Of a stretch of 12,281 bases of DNA, positions 1 to 6,749 are shown piece after piece. How positions within the stretch are numbered: position 1 is the first letter of the stretch; every line of letters begins with the position of its first letter. Origin of the DNA: Microbacteriaceae bacterium (GTDB lineage Bacteria > Actinomycetota > Actinomycetes > Actinomycetales > Microbacteriaceae); the NCBI GenBank assembly GCA_012511645.1, contig JAAZFP010000239.1:1-12281 (forward strand), in the 5' to 3' direction. The position numbers and the translations under genes are program-made. The notes beneath the pieces were generated by a model. The model saw only the letters and a program-made list of their open reading frames with translations, did not search any database and was not told where the DNA came from.

Positions 1-1373
1 CCGCCAAACGGGGTGCGCAGGTCGCGGACGTTGTTCGAGTTCAGCCACACCATGCCTGACTCGATGGCTGCCGCGAAGTTGTGGGCACGCTTGAGGTTCG
101 AGGTCCACACGTAGGCAGCGAGGCCGTACTTCGTATCGTTTGCGAGCTGCAGCGCCTCTTCATCGGTGTCGAAGGGGGTGATGGCAACCACGGGCCCGAA
201 GATCTCCTCTTGGAAGATGCGGGCGTCAGGCTTGACGTCTGCGAACACGGTCGGTGCGACATAGTTGCCCTCGGGGAAGCCCTCGGGGCGACCGCCGCCG
301 GCAACGCGGCGACCCTCGCCCTTGCCGATCTCGACGTAGCTCATGACCTTCTCGAAGTGGCTGGGGTGCACGAGCGCGCCAACCTCGGTCGCGGGGTCGC
401 TTGGCAGACCCACCACGATGTTCTTTGCGCGCTCGGCGTAGCGGGCGACGAAGTCATCGTAGATCGAACGCTCAACGAGCACACGGCTGCCGGCGGTGCA
501 ACGCTCGCCATTCAGGCTGAACACGCTGAAGACGGTCGCGTCGAGCGCCTCTTCGAGGTCTGCATCGGCAAACACGACCGACGGGCTCTTGCCGCCGAGC
601 TCAAGCGAAAGACCCTTGAGCAGGGGAGCGGCGTTGGTCGAGATCATCGCGCCGGTTGAGCTATCGCCGGTGAACGAGATGAGTGGCACATCGGGGTGCT
701 TCACGAGCGCATCGCCCGCGACACCGCCCGAGCCGAGGATGAGGTTGAACACGCCCTCGGGCACGCCCGCCTCGCGGAAGATCTCTGGCCACAGCGCAGC
801 CGAGAGCGGCGTGTAGCTGGCGGGCTTCAGTACGACCGTATTGCCGGTTGCGAGCGCGGGTGCGAGCTTCCACGACTCCTGCATAAACGGCACGTTCCAC
901 GGGGTGATGAGGCCTGCAACGCCGATTGGTTTGCGGTTCACATAGTTGATCTGCCGGCCGGGCACCTTGGTGACATTGTCGTGCTGGGCGACAATCAGAT
1001 CGGCAAAGAAACGGAAGTTCTCGGCCGCGCGACGCGCCTGGCCCTTCGCCTGGGTGATCGGCAGACCCGAGTCCCAGCTTTCAAGGAGCGCGAGCTGGTC
1101 GTCGCGCGACTCGACAATGTCGGCAACCTTGTGCAGAATGCGTGAGCGCTCGCGGGGCAGCATGGTGGGCCAGGGGCCCTCATCGAATGCGCGCTTTGCC
1201 GCGGCGACGGCGAGATCGACGTCTGCCTTGCCTGCTGAAGCGGCGGTGATGTAGCCCTCGTTCGACACGGGCTCGAGCACGTCGAAGGTTGCGCCGTCTT
1301 GTGCGTCAACGAACTCACCGTCAATGAAGAGTTGAATCTTCTCGGGCAGTCCCTCTGGTTTTTGGTGTGTCAT
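1..1373 (-). CDS. hpaE: 5-carboxymethyl-2-hydroxymuconate semialdehyde dehydrogenase, 3' end cut by window edge
   Basis: NAD-dependent aldehyde dehydrogenase that would oxidise the semialdehyde formed by meta-cleavage of homoprotocatechuate (3,4-dihydroxyphenylacetate). 457 codons are visible from ATG at 1373; the family is about 490-500 residues, so roughly 40 C-terminal residues lie outside the window. Visible ALDH signatures are TPWN with Asn160, the general-base Glu258 in LELGGKSP, and the nucleophile Cys292 in SLNGERCTAGSR, a context typical of HpaE, followed by EEIFGPV near residue 389. The ribosome site is weak (GCAGAG just upstream of the ATG). It lies 86 bp downstream of the gntR stop, with no convincing terminator between, so it is probably the third gene of the hpaG-gntR-hpaE unit. 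Assignment to HpaE rather than another ALDH rests on the Cys context and the neighbouring hpa genes; the substrate is inferred. Confidence 0.88.
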   Translation of the reverse strand, partial: MTHQKPEGLPEKIQLFIDGEFVDAQDGATFDVLEPVSNEGYITAASAGKADVDLAVAAAKRAFDEGPWPTMLPRERSRILHKVADIVESRDDQLALLESWDSGLPITQAKGQARRAAENFRFFADLIVAQHDNVTKVPGRQINYVNRKPIGVAGLITPWNVPFMQESWKLAPALATGNTVVLKPASYTPLSAALWPEIFREAGVPEGVFNLILGSGGVAGDALVKHPDVPLISFTGDSSTGAMISTNAAPLLKGLSLELGGKSPSVVFADADLEEALDATVFSVFSLNGERCTAGSRVLVERSIYDDFVARYAERAKNIVVGLPSDPATEVGALVHPSHFEKVMSYVEIGKGEGRRVAGGGRPEGFPEGNYVAPTVFADVKPDARIFQEEIFGPVVAITPFDTDEEALQLANDTKYGLAAYVWTSNLKRAHNFAAAIESGMVWLNSNNVRDLRTPFG

Positions 1374-1459
1374 GATCTCTGCTTTCTAATCGGAACACAT
1401 GGGGTGAAAATCTGAATGGTGTGGGGTGCTGAACCTGCAGTGCGAGGATGAGCTCGAGG

Positions 1460-2140
1460 TTAGGCCGCTGGGGTCTCTTCGGCGCGCTGCTTCGTCTCGT
1501 GTTGGTGGGCGAGCACTGCGTTCAGGGTGGCGAGGCGATGTTCGCGCGCGGCGGTTTCAACCTCGAGGGCGGGCGCACGGTCACTGAGCAGCTGCAGCAG
1601 GTGATCGTGTTCGTCGACAGACTCGTGGGCCCGGCCGGGCACGAAACTGAACGACGAGTCTCGCAGCACTCGCATGCGGTTCCTGCCGCGGTGCACGAGG
1701 TCGAGAATGTGGGGGTTGGGGCAGGCCTCGAACAGCACGCTGTGAAATTCGAGGTTGAGCTCGGTGAAGCGCTGCGGATCGAAGTGGTCGAGGCTCTGAC
1801 GCATGCGTTCGTTGATGGCGGCGGCACGCGAGAGCTGATCCTCCGTCACCTCGGGCACCGTCAGTGAGGTCGCGTACCCTTCGACGAGCGCGAGGGTCTG
1901 CATCGTGTGCAGATACTCGGTCTCTTTGATGAGCGCGACCTGCGCGCCAACGTTCAGCTCAAAGGTGACGAGACCCTCGGCTTCGAGCCGACGAATTGCT
2001 TCACGAACGGGCACCACCGACATGCCCAGTTCGTTTGCGATCGGAGCGAGCACGAGGCGATACCCGGGCACATAGGTGCCCCGGTCAATTCGCTCGCGGA
2101 TCAGGCGATACGCCTGCTCGCTCTTTGACAGTGCGGCCAT
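1460..2140 (-). CDS. GntR-family transcriptional regulator, FadR/FCD subfamily, probable local hpa repressor
   Basis: 226-residue DNA-binding regulator. Residues about 5-70 form the GntR winged helix, with the recognition-helix signature SVVPVREAIRRLEAEGLV at 41-58. Residues about 75-215 form an all-helical FCD ligand-binding domain; candidate metal/ligand residues are Asn129 and His133 (NLEFH), His180 and His201. ATG at 2140 follows the hpaG stop by 2 nt (TAA-CT-ATG), so the two are probably translationally coupled. Placement inside the hpaG-gntR-hpaE unit suggests it senses a pathway intermediate and controls its own operon. Palindromes of the GntR/FCD type occur upstream of hpaG and hpaH. 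The E. coli hpa cluster instead uses a MarR-type HpaR, so the regulator class differs here. Family assignment is firm; ligand and targets are inferred. Confidence 0.9.
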   Translation of the reverse strand: MAALSKSEQAYRLIRERIDRGTYVPGYRLVLAPIANELGMSVVPVREAIRRLEAEGLVTFELNVGAQVALIKETEYLHTMQTLALVEGYATSLTVPEVTEDQLSRAAAINERMRQSLDHFDPQRFTELNLEFHSVLFEACPNPHILDLVHRGRNRMRVLRDSSFSFVPGRAHESVDEHDHLLQLLSDRAPALEVETAAREHRLATLNAVLAHQHETKQRAEETPAA

Positions 2141-2142
2141 AG

Positions 2143-3654
2143 TTAGCCCCTGGCCGCCTGCTCAGCCTCGTAGCGTGCGCGCCACTCGGCATTCATGGGG
2201 AACAGGCCGTCGACTGCGGCACCGTTCGCGACCTGATCGGCAACCCAGGCGTCTTCCAGCTCTTGTTTTGCAGCGTCTCGTGCCACCTCTTCGAGCAGGA
2301 ATGGGGGAATCACCAGCACACCGTCGCGGTCGCCCATGATGATGTCACCGGGCTGCACTGCTGCGCCGCCGCAGGCAATCGTGACATCGGTTTCCCACGG
2401 CACATGGCGACGGCCGAGCACACTCGGGTGTGCACCCTGTGAGAAGACCGGGATGTTGAAGTCTTGTACGGCTGCGAAGTCACGCACGCCACCGTCAGTG
2501 ACGATGCCGGCAGCACCGCGCACCTGGGCGCGCAGTGCGAGCACGTCGCCGACCGTGCCGGTGCTGTTGAGACCGCGAGCCTCCACCACGAGCACCTCGC
2601 CGGGCTCAACCGTGTCGAAGGCGCGCTTTTGAGCGTTAAACCCGCCCGCGTATTCCTTGAACAGGTCGGGGCGGAACGGAACGAAGCGCAGCGTCTTGGC
2701 GGTGCCGAGGATGCGGTCGCCCTCGTGGTTCGGGTAGACGCCGTCGATGAAGATGTCGACGTAGCCGCGCTTGCGGAGCGCGGCTGAGACCGTGGCAACC
2801 GCGACGCCGTCGAGCAGCTCGCGGATCTCGTCGGTGAGCGGGGATGCGGTCTCGCTAGTGGAGCCTGCGGCGTCAGCGCTGTCAAGTGGGTTCGCGCGGC
2901 CAGCGGCGACGGCCTCAGCGTGCTGAGCTTCGCTGCCCCAGGCCTCGATGCGCTGCATATCGTTGACCTCGGGCTGATTGCCGAAGTCGCCGAACGCGCG
3001 GCTGCCTTGTGTGACAGTGGTGACGAGGCGCCCGGTCGTCGGTGCGCCGGGTGCCTGCGGGGCATCGACCTCGACCTCGACCACATCACCGGGCAGCACC
3101 ACCGAGCTGCCCGCGGGGGTGCCGGTGAGGATGACGTCGCCCGTCTGCAGGGTCATGTGCTGCGAGAGATCAGCGACGAGCTGCCCGAATGAAAACTTGA
3201 GGGTGTCGCTTGTGTCGTCCTGCGCGAGTTCGCCGTTGACCCAGGTGCGCACGCGCCACTGGTCCTGGTCGATACCGGCGGTGCTAATCGCTTTTGGGCC
3301 GATGGGGGTGTAGCCATCGCCACCCTTGTTCCGCACGTTTGATCCCTTGTCGGCGGCGCGCAGATCATAGAGGCCGAAGTCGTTGACCGCGGTGACGGCC
3401 GCGACGTGGTTCCACCCGTCTTCGGGGGAGACCCAGCGGGCGGGTTCGCCAATCACGAGTGCGATCTCGCCCTCGAAGGCGAGCAGTTCGGTGCCTGCGG
3501 GGCGCTCAACGGTGCTGCCAGTTGCAGCGAGTGAGCTTGCTGGCTTGAGGAAGTACGAAGCGAACTCGGGAGTGCGACCGCGTTGCGCGATGCGGGAAGC
3601 ATAGTTCAAGTGAACCGCAATGATCTTGCCCGGGGTTTCGATTCCAAATGTCAC
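2143..3654 (-). CDS. hpaG: HpaG-like fusion: fumarylacetoacetate hydrolase-fold domain + RraA/HMG-CHA-aldolase-like domain
   Basis: 503-residue two-domain protein. Residues about 9-235 are an FAH-fold domain with the acidic metal ligands Glu61 and Glu63 (FEGEIALVIG) and Asp92 (VNDFGLYDLR), plus DVILTGTPAG at 173. In the homoprotocatechuate pathway this fold performs decarboxylation of 5-oxopent-3-ene-1,2,5-tricarboxylate and/or isomerisation of 2-hydroxyhepta-2,4-diene-1,7-dioate. After an Ala/Ser-rich linker (about 241-272), residues about 273-475 match the RraA/HMG-CHA aldolase family, with the signature GIVTDGGVRD (Arg391, Asp392) and GDIIMGDRDGVLVIP at 436. Start GTG at 3654 has GAGG 5 nt upstream. 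The gene ends 2 nt before gntR. E. coli HpaG has two FAH domains; here the second position is held by an unrelated fold. The domain calls are firm; how the two decarboxylase/isomerase steps are shared is inferred. Confidence 0.85.
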   Translation of the reverse strand: MTFGIETPGKIIAVHLNYASRIAQRGRTPEFASYFLKPASSLAATGSTVERPAGTELLAFEGEIALVIGEPARWVSPEDGWNHVAAVTAVNDFGLYDLRAADKGSNVRNKGGDGYTPIGPKAISTAGIDQDQWRVRTWVNGELAQDDTSDTLKFSFGQLVADLSQHMTLQTGDVILTGTPAGSSVVLPGDVVEVEVDAPQAPGAPTTGRLVTTVTQGSRAFGDFGNQPEVNDMQRIEAWGSEAQHAEAVAAGRANPLDSADAAGSTSETASPLTDEIRELLDGVAVATVSAALRKRGYVDIFIDGVYPNHEGDRILGTAKTLRFVPFRPDLFKEYAGGFNAQKRAFDTVEPGEVLVVEARGLNSTGTVGDVLALRAQVRGAAGIVTDGGVRDFAAVQDFNIPVFSQGAHPSVLGRRHVPWETDVTIACGGAAVQPGDIIMGDRDGVLVIPPFLLEEVARDAAKQELEDAWVADQVANGAAVDGLFPMNAEWRARYEAEQAARG

Positions 3655-3717
3655 AGCAACCTCGCTCTACTTCGGCGGTGTTCACGGTGTGGTGAACGCC
3701 TCAATTGGTGATATCTC

Positions 3718-3873
3718 TTATCGTATATGATCCGTGAGGTTTTGTGAAGAACGCCAGCGCCGGTCGACGGTGACCTCGCGAACATGCGGTTTCTCGGGAG
3801 CGTCCGGGGTGCTGGCACGGTACCGCTCCACCGGGCCAGATCCTGGTCTCTCGCTGAGAATCTCTCTGGTCAT
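3718..3873 (-). CDS. possible 51-residue ORF of unknown function upstream of hpaG (doubtful)
   Basis: ATG at 3873 has a reasonable GAGG site 7 nt upstream and opens a 51-codon frame ending in TAA at 3718-3720. The product is Arg-rich and basic, with no motif I recognise. Codon use is less G/C-biased at third positions than in the neighbours and includes AGA, which argues against a real gene. Its stop touches the putative hpaG operator, and the hpaG -35 box lies inside the frame, so it would need a separate promoter. It may be a leader peptide, a remnant, or chance. Confidence 0.15.
   Translation of the reverse strand: MTREILSERPGSGPVERYRASTPDAPEKPHVREVTVDRRWRSSQNLTDHIR
3720..3731. promoter_or_regulatory. 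candidate GntR operator at the hpaG promoter
   Basis: ATCGTATATGAT followed by CC is a near-perfect palindrome, with one mismatched pair. It is almost identical over 14 bp to the site upstream of hpaH (ATCGTATACGATCC). It covers the predicted -10 region of the hpaG promoter, 65 bp upstream of the hpaG start, a position suited to repression. GT...AC-centred palindromes are usual for FCD-type GntR proteins, and such a regulator is encoded two genes downstream. That this regulator binds here is inferred. Confidence 0.65.
3720..3748 (-). promoter_or_regulatory. predicted hpaG-gntR-hpaE promoter
   Basis: On the minus strand TTCACA (3743-3748, 5 of 6 to the -35 consensus) and TACGAT (3720-3725, 4 of 6 to the -10 consensus) are separated by 17 bp. 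The predicted start near 3713 leaves a leader of about 59 nt before the hpaG GTG. The -10 box is embedded in the palindromic operator. Confidence 0.5.
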
Positions 3874-3877
3874 GACG

Positions 3878-3892
3878 CTACCTCGGTAGAGT
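3878..3892 (+). promoter_or_regulatory. weak candidate -10 region and small palindrome for the alcohol dehydrogenase gene
   Basis: TAGAGT at 3887-3892 fits the actinobacterial TAnnnT -10 pattern, about 88 bp before the ATG. It overlaps the short palindrome CTACC-TC-GGTAG (3878-3889), which could be an operator. I see no good -35 box. Weak evidence. Confidence 0.2.
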
Positions 3893-3913
3893 GAATGAGG
3901 CCAGCACTTGTTG

Positions 3914-3958
3914 GCAAAGAAACGTCGGAATCGGTGTCTTCTTTGCGGCCGATCCGAC
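3914..3958 (+). promoter_or_regulatory. interleaved inverted repeats in the leader of the alcohol dehydrogenase gene
   Basis: GCAAAGAA at 3914-3921 is perfectly complementary to TTCTTTGC at 3939-3946. GTCGGA at 3924-3929 pairs with TCCGAC at 3953-3958. The second pair starts inside the loop of the first and closes beyond it, so in RNA the two stems would form a pseudoknot or compete. In DNA either repeat could be a regulator site. The block ends 21 nt before the ATG and just before the ribosome site GAGGAG (3967-3972). Confidence 0.35.
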
Positions 3959-3979
3959 ACAGATGTGAGGAGTAACGCC

Positions 3980-5023
3980 ATGAAAGCCGTTCGGTTCACG
4001 AATTGGAAGACCTTCCCGTCCCTCGAAGAGGTCGCGCGGCCCACTCCCGGCCCCGGTGAGGTGTTGCTCAAGATTGCCGGGGCCGGTGCGTGCCACTCCG
4101 ACATTGCGATCTTCGAACAGTTCGATGAAAGTATGGGAGCGCAGCTCGCCCCCAGCTACACCCTAGGTCACGAAGACGCGGGATGGGTCGAAGAACTCGG
4201 CGGAGGGGTCACCGGCCTCGCAGTCGGCGATGCGTGCCTTGCCTACGGGCCCATCGGCTGCGGTCAGTGCCCTGCGTGCTCGCGTGGACAAGACACATAC
4301 TGCTACAACGCGGCGACGCAACCGTACCTCGCCAACGGGCTCGGCCGTGACGGTGGCATGGCTGAATACATGACGGTGCCAGCCCGCAACCTGGTGCCGC
4401 TCGGCGATGCTGATCCGGTCGCCGCCGCACCGCTCGCCGATGCTGGCCTCACTCCCTACCACGCGATCAAGCTTTCGCTGCCCAAGCTTCAGGGGGGTGG
4501 CAAGACTGCGCTCGTGATCGGGCTCGGTGGGCTTGGACAGCTCGCCGTGCAGATTCTGACGGCGATTACGGGTGCGACCGTGTTCGCCACCGACATGAAG
4601 CCAGAGGCGATGGTCGAGGCCGAGAAGTTCGGCGCCGTGCCGATCGAGGGTGGCGAAGGTCAGGTGGAGCGGATTCGTGAGCTCACGGGCGGGCAAGGGG
4701 TTGACGCGGTCTTCGACTTCGTGGGCATCACGCCGACGATCCAGGTTGCGCAGCAGGTGGTCCGTCGCCAGGGGCGCATCACGATCGTTGGCGTCGCCGG
4801 GCAGCCGACGAGCTGGGACTTCTACTCAAACCCCTACGAGGCTGAGCTCACCAACACCTATTGGGGCACTATCGAATAGCTCTATGAGGTCGTCGCGCTG
4901 TATCAGGCGGGCAAGATTCGCCCGACGGTCACCACCTACCCGATGGATCGGGCGCTCGACGCGTACCAGGATCTCTTGGACGGCAAGGTCAATGGTCGCG
5001 CGGTCGTGACCCCGCACGCCTAG
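3980..5023 (+). pseudogene. zinc-dependent medium-chain alcohol dehydrogenase interrupted by an in-frame TAG
   Basis: MDR-superfamily NAD(P)-dependent alcohol dehydrogenase. ATG at 3980 has GAGGAG 7 nt upstream. The first open part, 3980-4879, encodes 299 residues: catalytic zinc ligands Cys38, His64-Glu65 and Asp154, structural zinc cysteines 94, 97, 100 and 108, and the Rossmann loop GLGGLG at 181-186. TAG at 4877-4879 then interrupts the frame, and 47 more codons of normal ADH C-terminus follow without frameshift to a double TAG at 5021. The joined length, about 347, is normal for the family. One base change (GAG or CAG to TAG) explains it. The truncated product would lack the C-terminal segment that completes the catalytic domain, so loss of function is likely unless the codon is read through or is a sequencing error. 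It lies antisense within the hpa cluster; its substrate, perhaps an aryl alcohol, is unknown. Confidence 0.85.
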
Positions 5024-5844
5024 TAGCTGGCGCGCGGTGCGGCGTCTGACTGCGTCGCACCGCGGTCGCCGATGAAACGGTCAACGAGTGCTTCGCTCTG
5101 TCGCGCCAACATGGAAACGTCGGCGCCGACGGCGACAAACGCCGCCCCGGCCTCGATGTAGCGATCTGCATCAGCTGCGACAAACGCATTGACGCCGACC
5201 GGCTTGCCCGCGGCCTTGCCGGCCTCAATCGAACGGAGCACGGCGGCGACCACCTCAGGGTGGCTTTGCTGGCCCAAGAATCCCATGGATGCAGCGAGGT
5301 CTGAGGGCCCCACAAAGAGTGCGTCCACACCCTCGGTTGCGGCGATGCGCTCGACGTCGGCAACGGCTGCAGCAGACTCGATCTGCAGGGTGAGGCTGAT
5401 GGTCTCGCGGGCCCGGCCGAGGTAGCCCTCGACCCGGTTCCAACGCGCGGAGCGAGCGAGCGCCGAACCGACGCCGCGCACACCGGTGGTGGGGTAATTC
5501 ACGGCGCGCACAATTTCGGCTGCCTGCTCTGCCGAGTCGACCATGGGGATCAGCAGATTCTGGGCGCCCAGGTCAAGGTACTGCTTGATGAGCACGGTGT
5601 CGCCGAAGGGTGGGCGCACGAGCGGAGCGACCGGATACGCCGACATGGCGTAGAGCTGTGCGAGCACCGACTCGAGCCCGTTCGGCGAGTGTTCGGCATC
5701 GAGCAGCACCCAATCGCAGCCGCTGCTCGCAACGATTTCAGCGGTCACGGGGCTGCCTGCGCACGCCCACAGTCCGATGAGTGCGCGGTCTGCGGTCGCA
5801 AGGCGATCCGCAAGCGTCGTGGGAAGTGTTAGATGAACCGACAT
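5020..5844 (-). CDS. hpaI: 4-hydroxy-2-oxoheptane-1,7-dioate aldolase (class II, HpcH/HpaI family)
   Basis: Divalent-metal-dependent aldolase for the last step of homoprotocatechuate breakdown, giving pyruvate and succinate semialdehyde. From ATG at 5844 it has 274 residues, close to the usual 260-270. The active-site set known from E. coli HpaI is present at a constant +7 offset: His52 (DAEHSP), Arg77 (VRPPFGD), metal ligands Gln154 and Glu156 (LQIESA), and Asp182 (VGPSDLA). A longer frame opens at 5901, but those 19 residues overlap hpaH and lack family similarity. The start lies inside the last codons of hpaH (16-nt overlap), which implies translational coupling. The gene converges on the alcohol dehydrogenase; the two final stops share the bases CTAG. 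Confidence 0.93.
   Translation of the reverse strand: MSVHLTLPTTLADRLATADRALIGLWACAGSPVTAEIVASSGCDWVLLDAEHSPNGLESVLAQLYAMSAYPVAPLVRPPFGDTVLIKQYLDLGAQNLLIPMVDSAEQAAEIVRAVNYPTTGVRGVGSALARSARWNRVEGYLGRARETISLTLQIESAAAVADVERIAATEGVDALFVGPSDLAASMGFLGQQSHPEVVAAVLRSIEAGKAAGKPVGVNAFVAADADRYIEAGAAFVAVGADVSMLARQSEALVDRFIGDRGATQSDAAPRASY
5033..5064 (+). terminator. strong hairpin just after the alcohol dehydrogenase stop, possible terminator
   Basis: CGCGGTGCGGCG (5033-5044) pairs with CGTCGCACCGCG (5053-5064) over 12 bp, including one G-U pair, around an 8-nt loop. It starts 9 nt after the final TAG of the plus-strand gene and lies inside the last codons of hpaI. No U-tract follows, so it may be Rho-independent only in the loose actinobacterial sense, or a by-product of coding. 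Confidence 0.4.
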
Positions 5845-6614
5845 GTCACTGACCCCAATCCGCTGTACTCCGCGTGTACCGTGTCGCCACGCTCGACCCA
5901 CATGGGCTTCGTGAATGATCCAGCGAGAATGATCTCGCCCGCTTCAAGTGTCTGGCCATGCTGAGCGAGCTTATTGGCGAGCCAGGCAACGCCCATCGCG
6001 GGGTGCCCCAGAATGGCGCCGGCGACACCCGAATCTTCGATGCCCTCGTTGCGGTAGAGCAACGCTGAAACCCAGCGTAAATCGGTCTCATCAACCTTCA
6101 CCGGGCGCCCACCAACAACCATTGCGCCCATTGCCGCGTTGTCGCTGATGGTGTCAACGATGGTGCGCCCTTCGAGTTCGAGGTGTGAATTGAGAATCTC
6201 GAGTGCGGGAACCACATAGGCCGTCGCATCGAGTACGTCGAAGATCGTGACGTTGGGCCCCGTAAGCGGCTTTGAGAGCACGAAGGCGAGCTCTACCTCG
6301 ATGCGCACATTCGAGAAGCGATCAAATTCGATGACCGAGCCAGACTCGAACACCATGTCGTCGTGGATCACGCCGTAGTCTGGCTCGCTAATGCCGGTGG
6401 CGAGTTGCATCACCTTTGAGGTGAGGCCAATCTTGTGGCCTACGAGGCGAGCGCCGTGTTCGATGCGGCGGTCGCTCCAGATCTTCTGAATGGCGTAGGA
6501 GTCTTCGATCACCATCTCTGGGTAGCGTGCGGTCAACCGGGGGAGCACAGCTCGGTCTCGGTCGGCCTGCACGAGTTCCTCGGCGATCGCCTCTCTGGTC
6601 GTCTGATCGAGCAC
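5829..6614 (-). CDS. hpaH: 2-oxo-hept-4-ene-1,7-dioate hydratase
   Basis: Adds water to 2-oxo-hept-4-ene-1,7-dioate to give the substrate of HpaI; member of the HpcG/MhpD hydratase family within the FAH superfamily. I chose the GTG at 6614, giving 261 residues: it has TTGGAGG 4 nt upstream and starts with the family-typical VLDQTT. This start also puts the expected metal ligands at Glu106, Glu108 (VRIEVELAF) and Glu139 (VPALEI), the same numbers I recall for E. coli HpcG. The frame extends to 6710, but those extra 32 codons run through the promoter and operator. Other family features are GHKIGLTSKVMQ at 59-70, TISDNA at 155 and GSFTKPM at 232. It is first of a two-gene unit with hpaI and has its own operator 35 bp upstream. 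Confidence 0.93.
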   Translation of the reverse strand: MLDQTTREAIAEELVQADRDRAVLPRLTARYPEMVIEDSYAIQKIWSDRRIEHGARLVGHKIGLTSKVMQLATGISEPDYGVIHDDMVFESGSVIEFDRFSNVRIEVELAFVLSKPLTGPNVTIFDVLDATAYVVPALEILNSHLELEGRTIVDTISDNAAMGAMVVGGRPVKVDETDLRWVSALLYRNEGIEDSGVAGAILGHPAMGVAWLANKLAQHGQTLEAGEIILAGSFTKPMWVERGDTVHAEYSGLGSVTCRFI

Positions 6615-6648
6615 ATGGCCTCCAATGTGGGGTGAACCTGATGGGTAA

Positions 6649-6660
6649 ATCGTATACGAT
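6649..6660. promoter_or_regulatory. candidate GntR operator upstream of hpaH
   Basis: ATCGTATACGAT is a perfect 12-bp palindrome located 35 bp upstream of the hpaH GTG. Together with the following CC it matches 13 of 14 bases of the site upstream of hpaG. Two such sites, each before a separate hpa unit and each over a predicted -10 box, point to joint control by one repressor, most simply the FCD-type GntR encoded at 1460-2140. Binding is not shown by sequence. Confidence 0.7.
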
Positions 6661-6680
6661 CCCTTGCCGTGAGGCCACAA
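6651..6680 (-). promoter_or_regulatory. predicted hpaH-hpaI promoter
   Basis: On the minus strand TTGTGG (6675-6680) and TATACG (6651-6656) are spaced by 18 bp, with the -10 box inside the palindrome. The -35 match is moderate. The octamer CCTCACGG between the boxes also occurs at the corresponding place in the hpaG promoter. Confidence 0.35.
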
Positions 6681-6749
6681 TGGGTTCGAGATCGGGTCAA
6701 TTCCCGGCAAACAGAGGCCGAACGCGACCCGAGTCAGCCTCGCGCCAGG

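Noticed and set aside
81..659. 192-residue plus-strand open frame opposite hpaE
   Set aside because: Antisense shadow of a strongly coding high-GC gene; no motif or ribosome site.
1448..1867. 139-residue plus-strand frame opposite the GntR gene
   Set aside because: Antisense shadow; the minus frame has clear GntR/FCD homology.
3874..4104. Minus-strand extension of the small ORF over the start of the alcohol dehydrogenase gene
   Set aside because: Overlaps well-supported coding sequence on the other strand, with no ribosome site or homology.
6681..6710. GGTTCGAG followed by GGGTCAATTCCCGG, resembling a tRNA T-arm
   Set aside because: No acceptor or anticodon stems can be built around it; it is the upstream flank of the hpaH promoter.
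6615..6710. 32-codon upstream extension of hpaH
   Set aside because: Covers the promoter and operator; the GTG at 6614 has a good ribosome site and gives the expected residue numbering.
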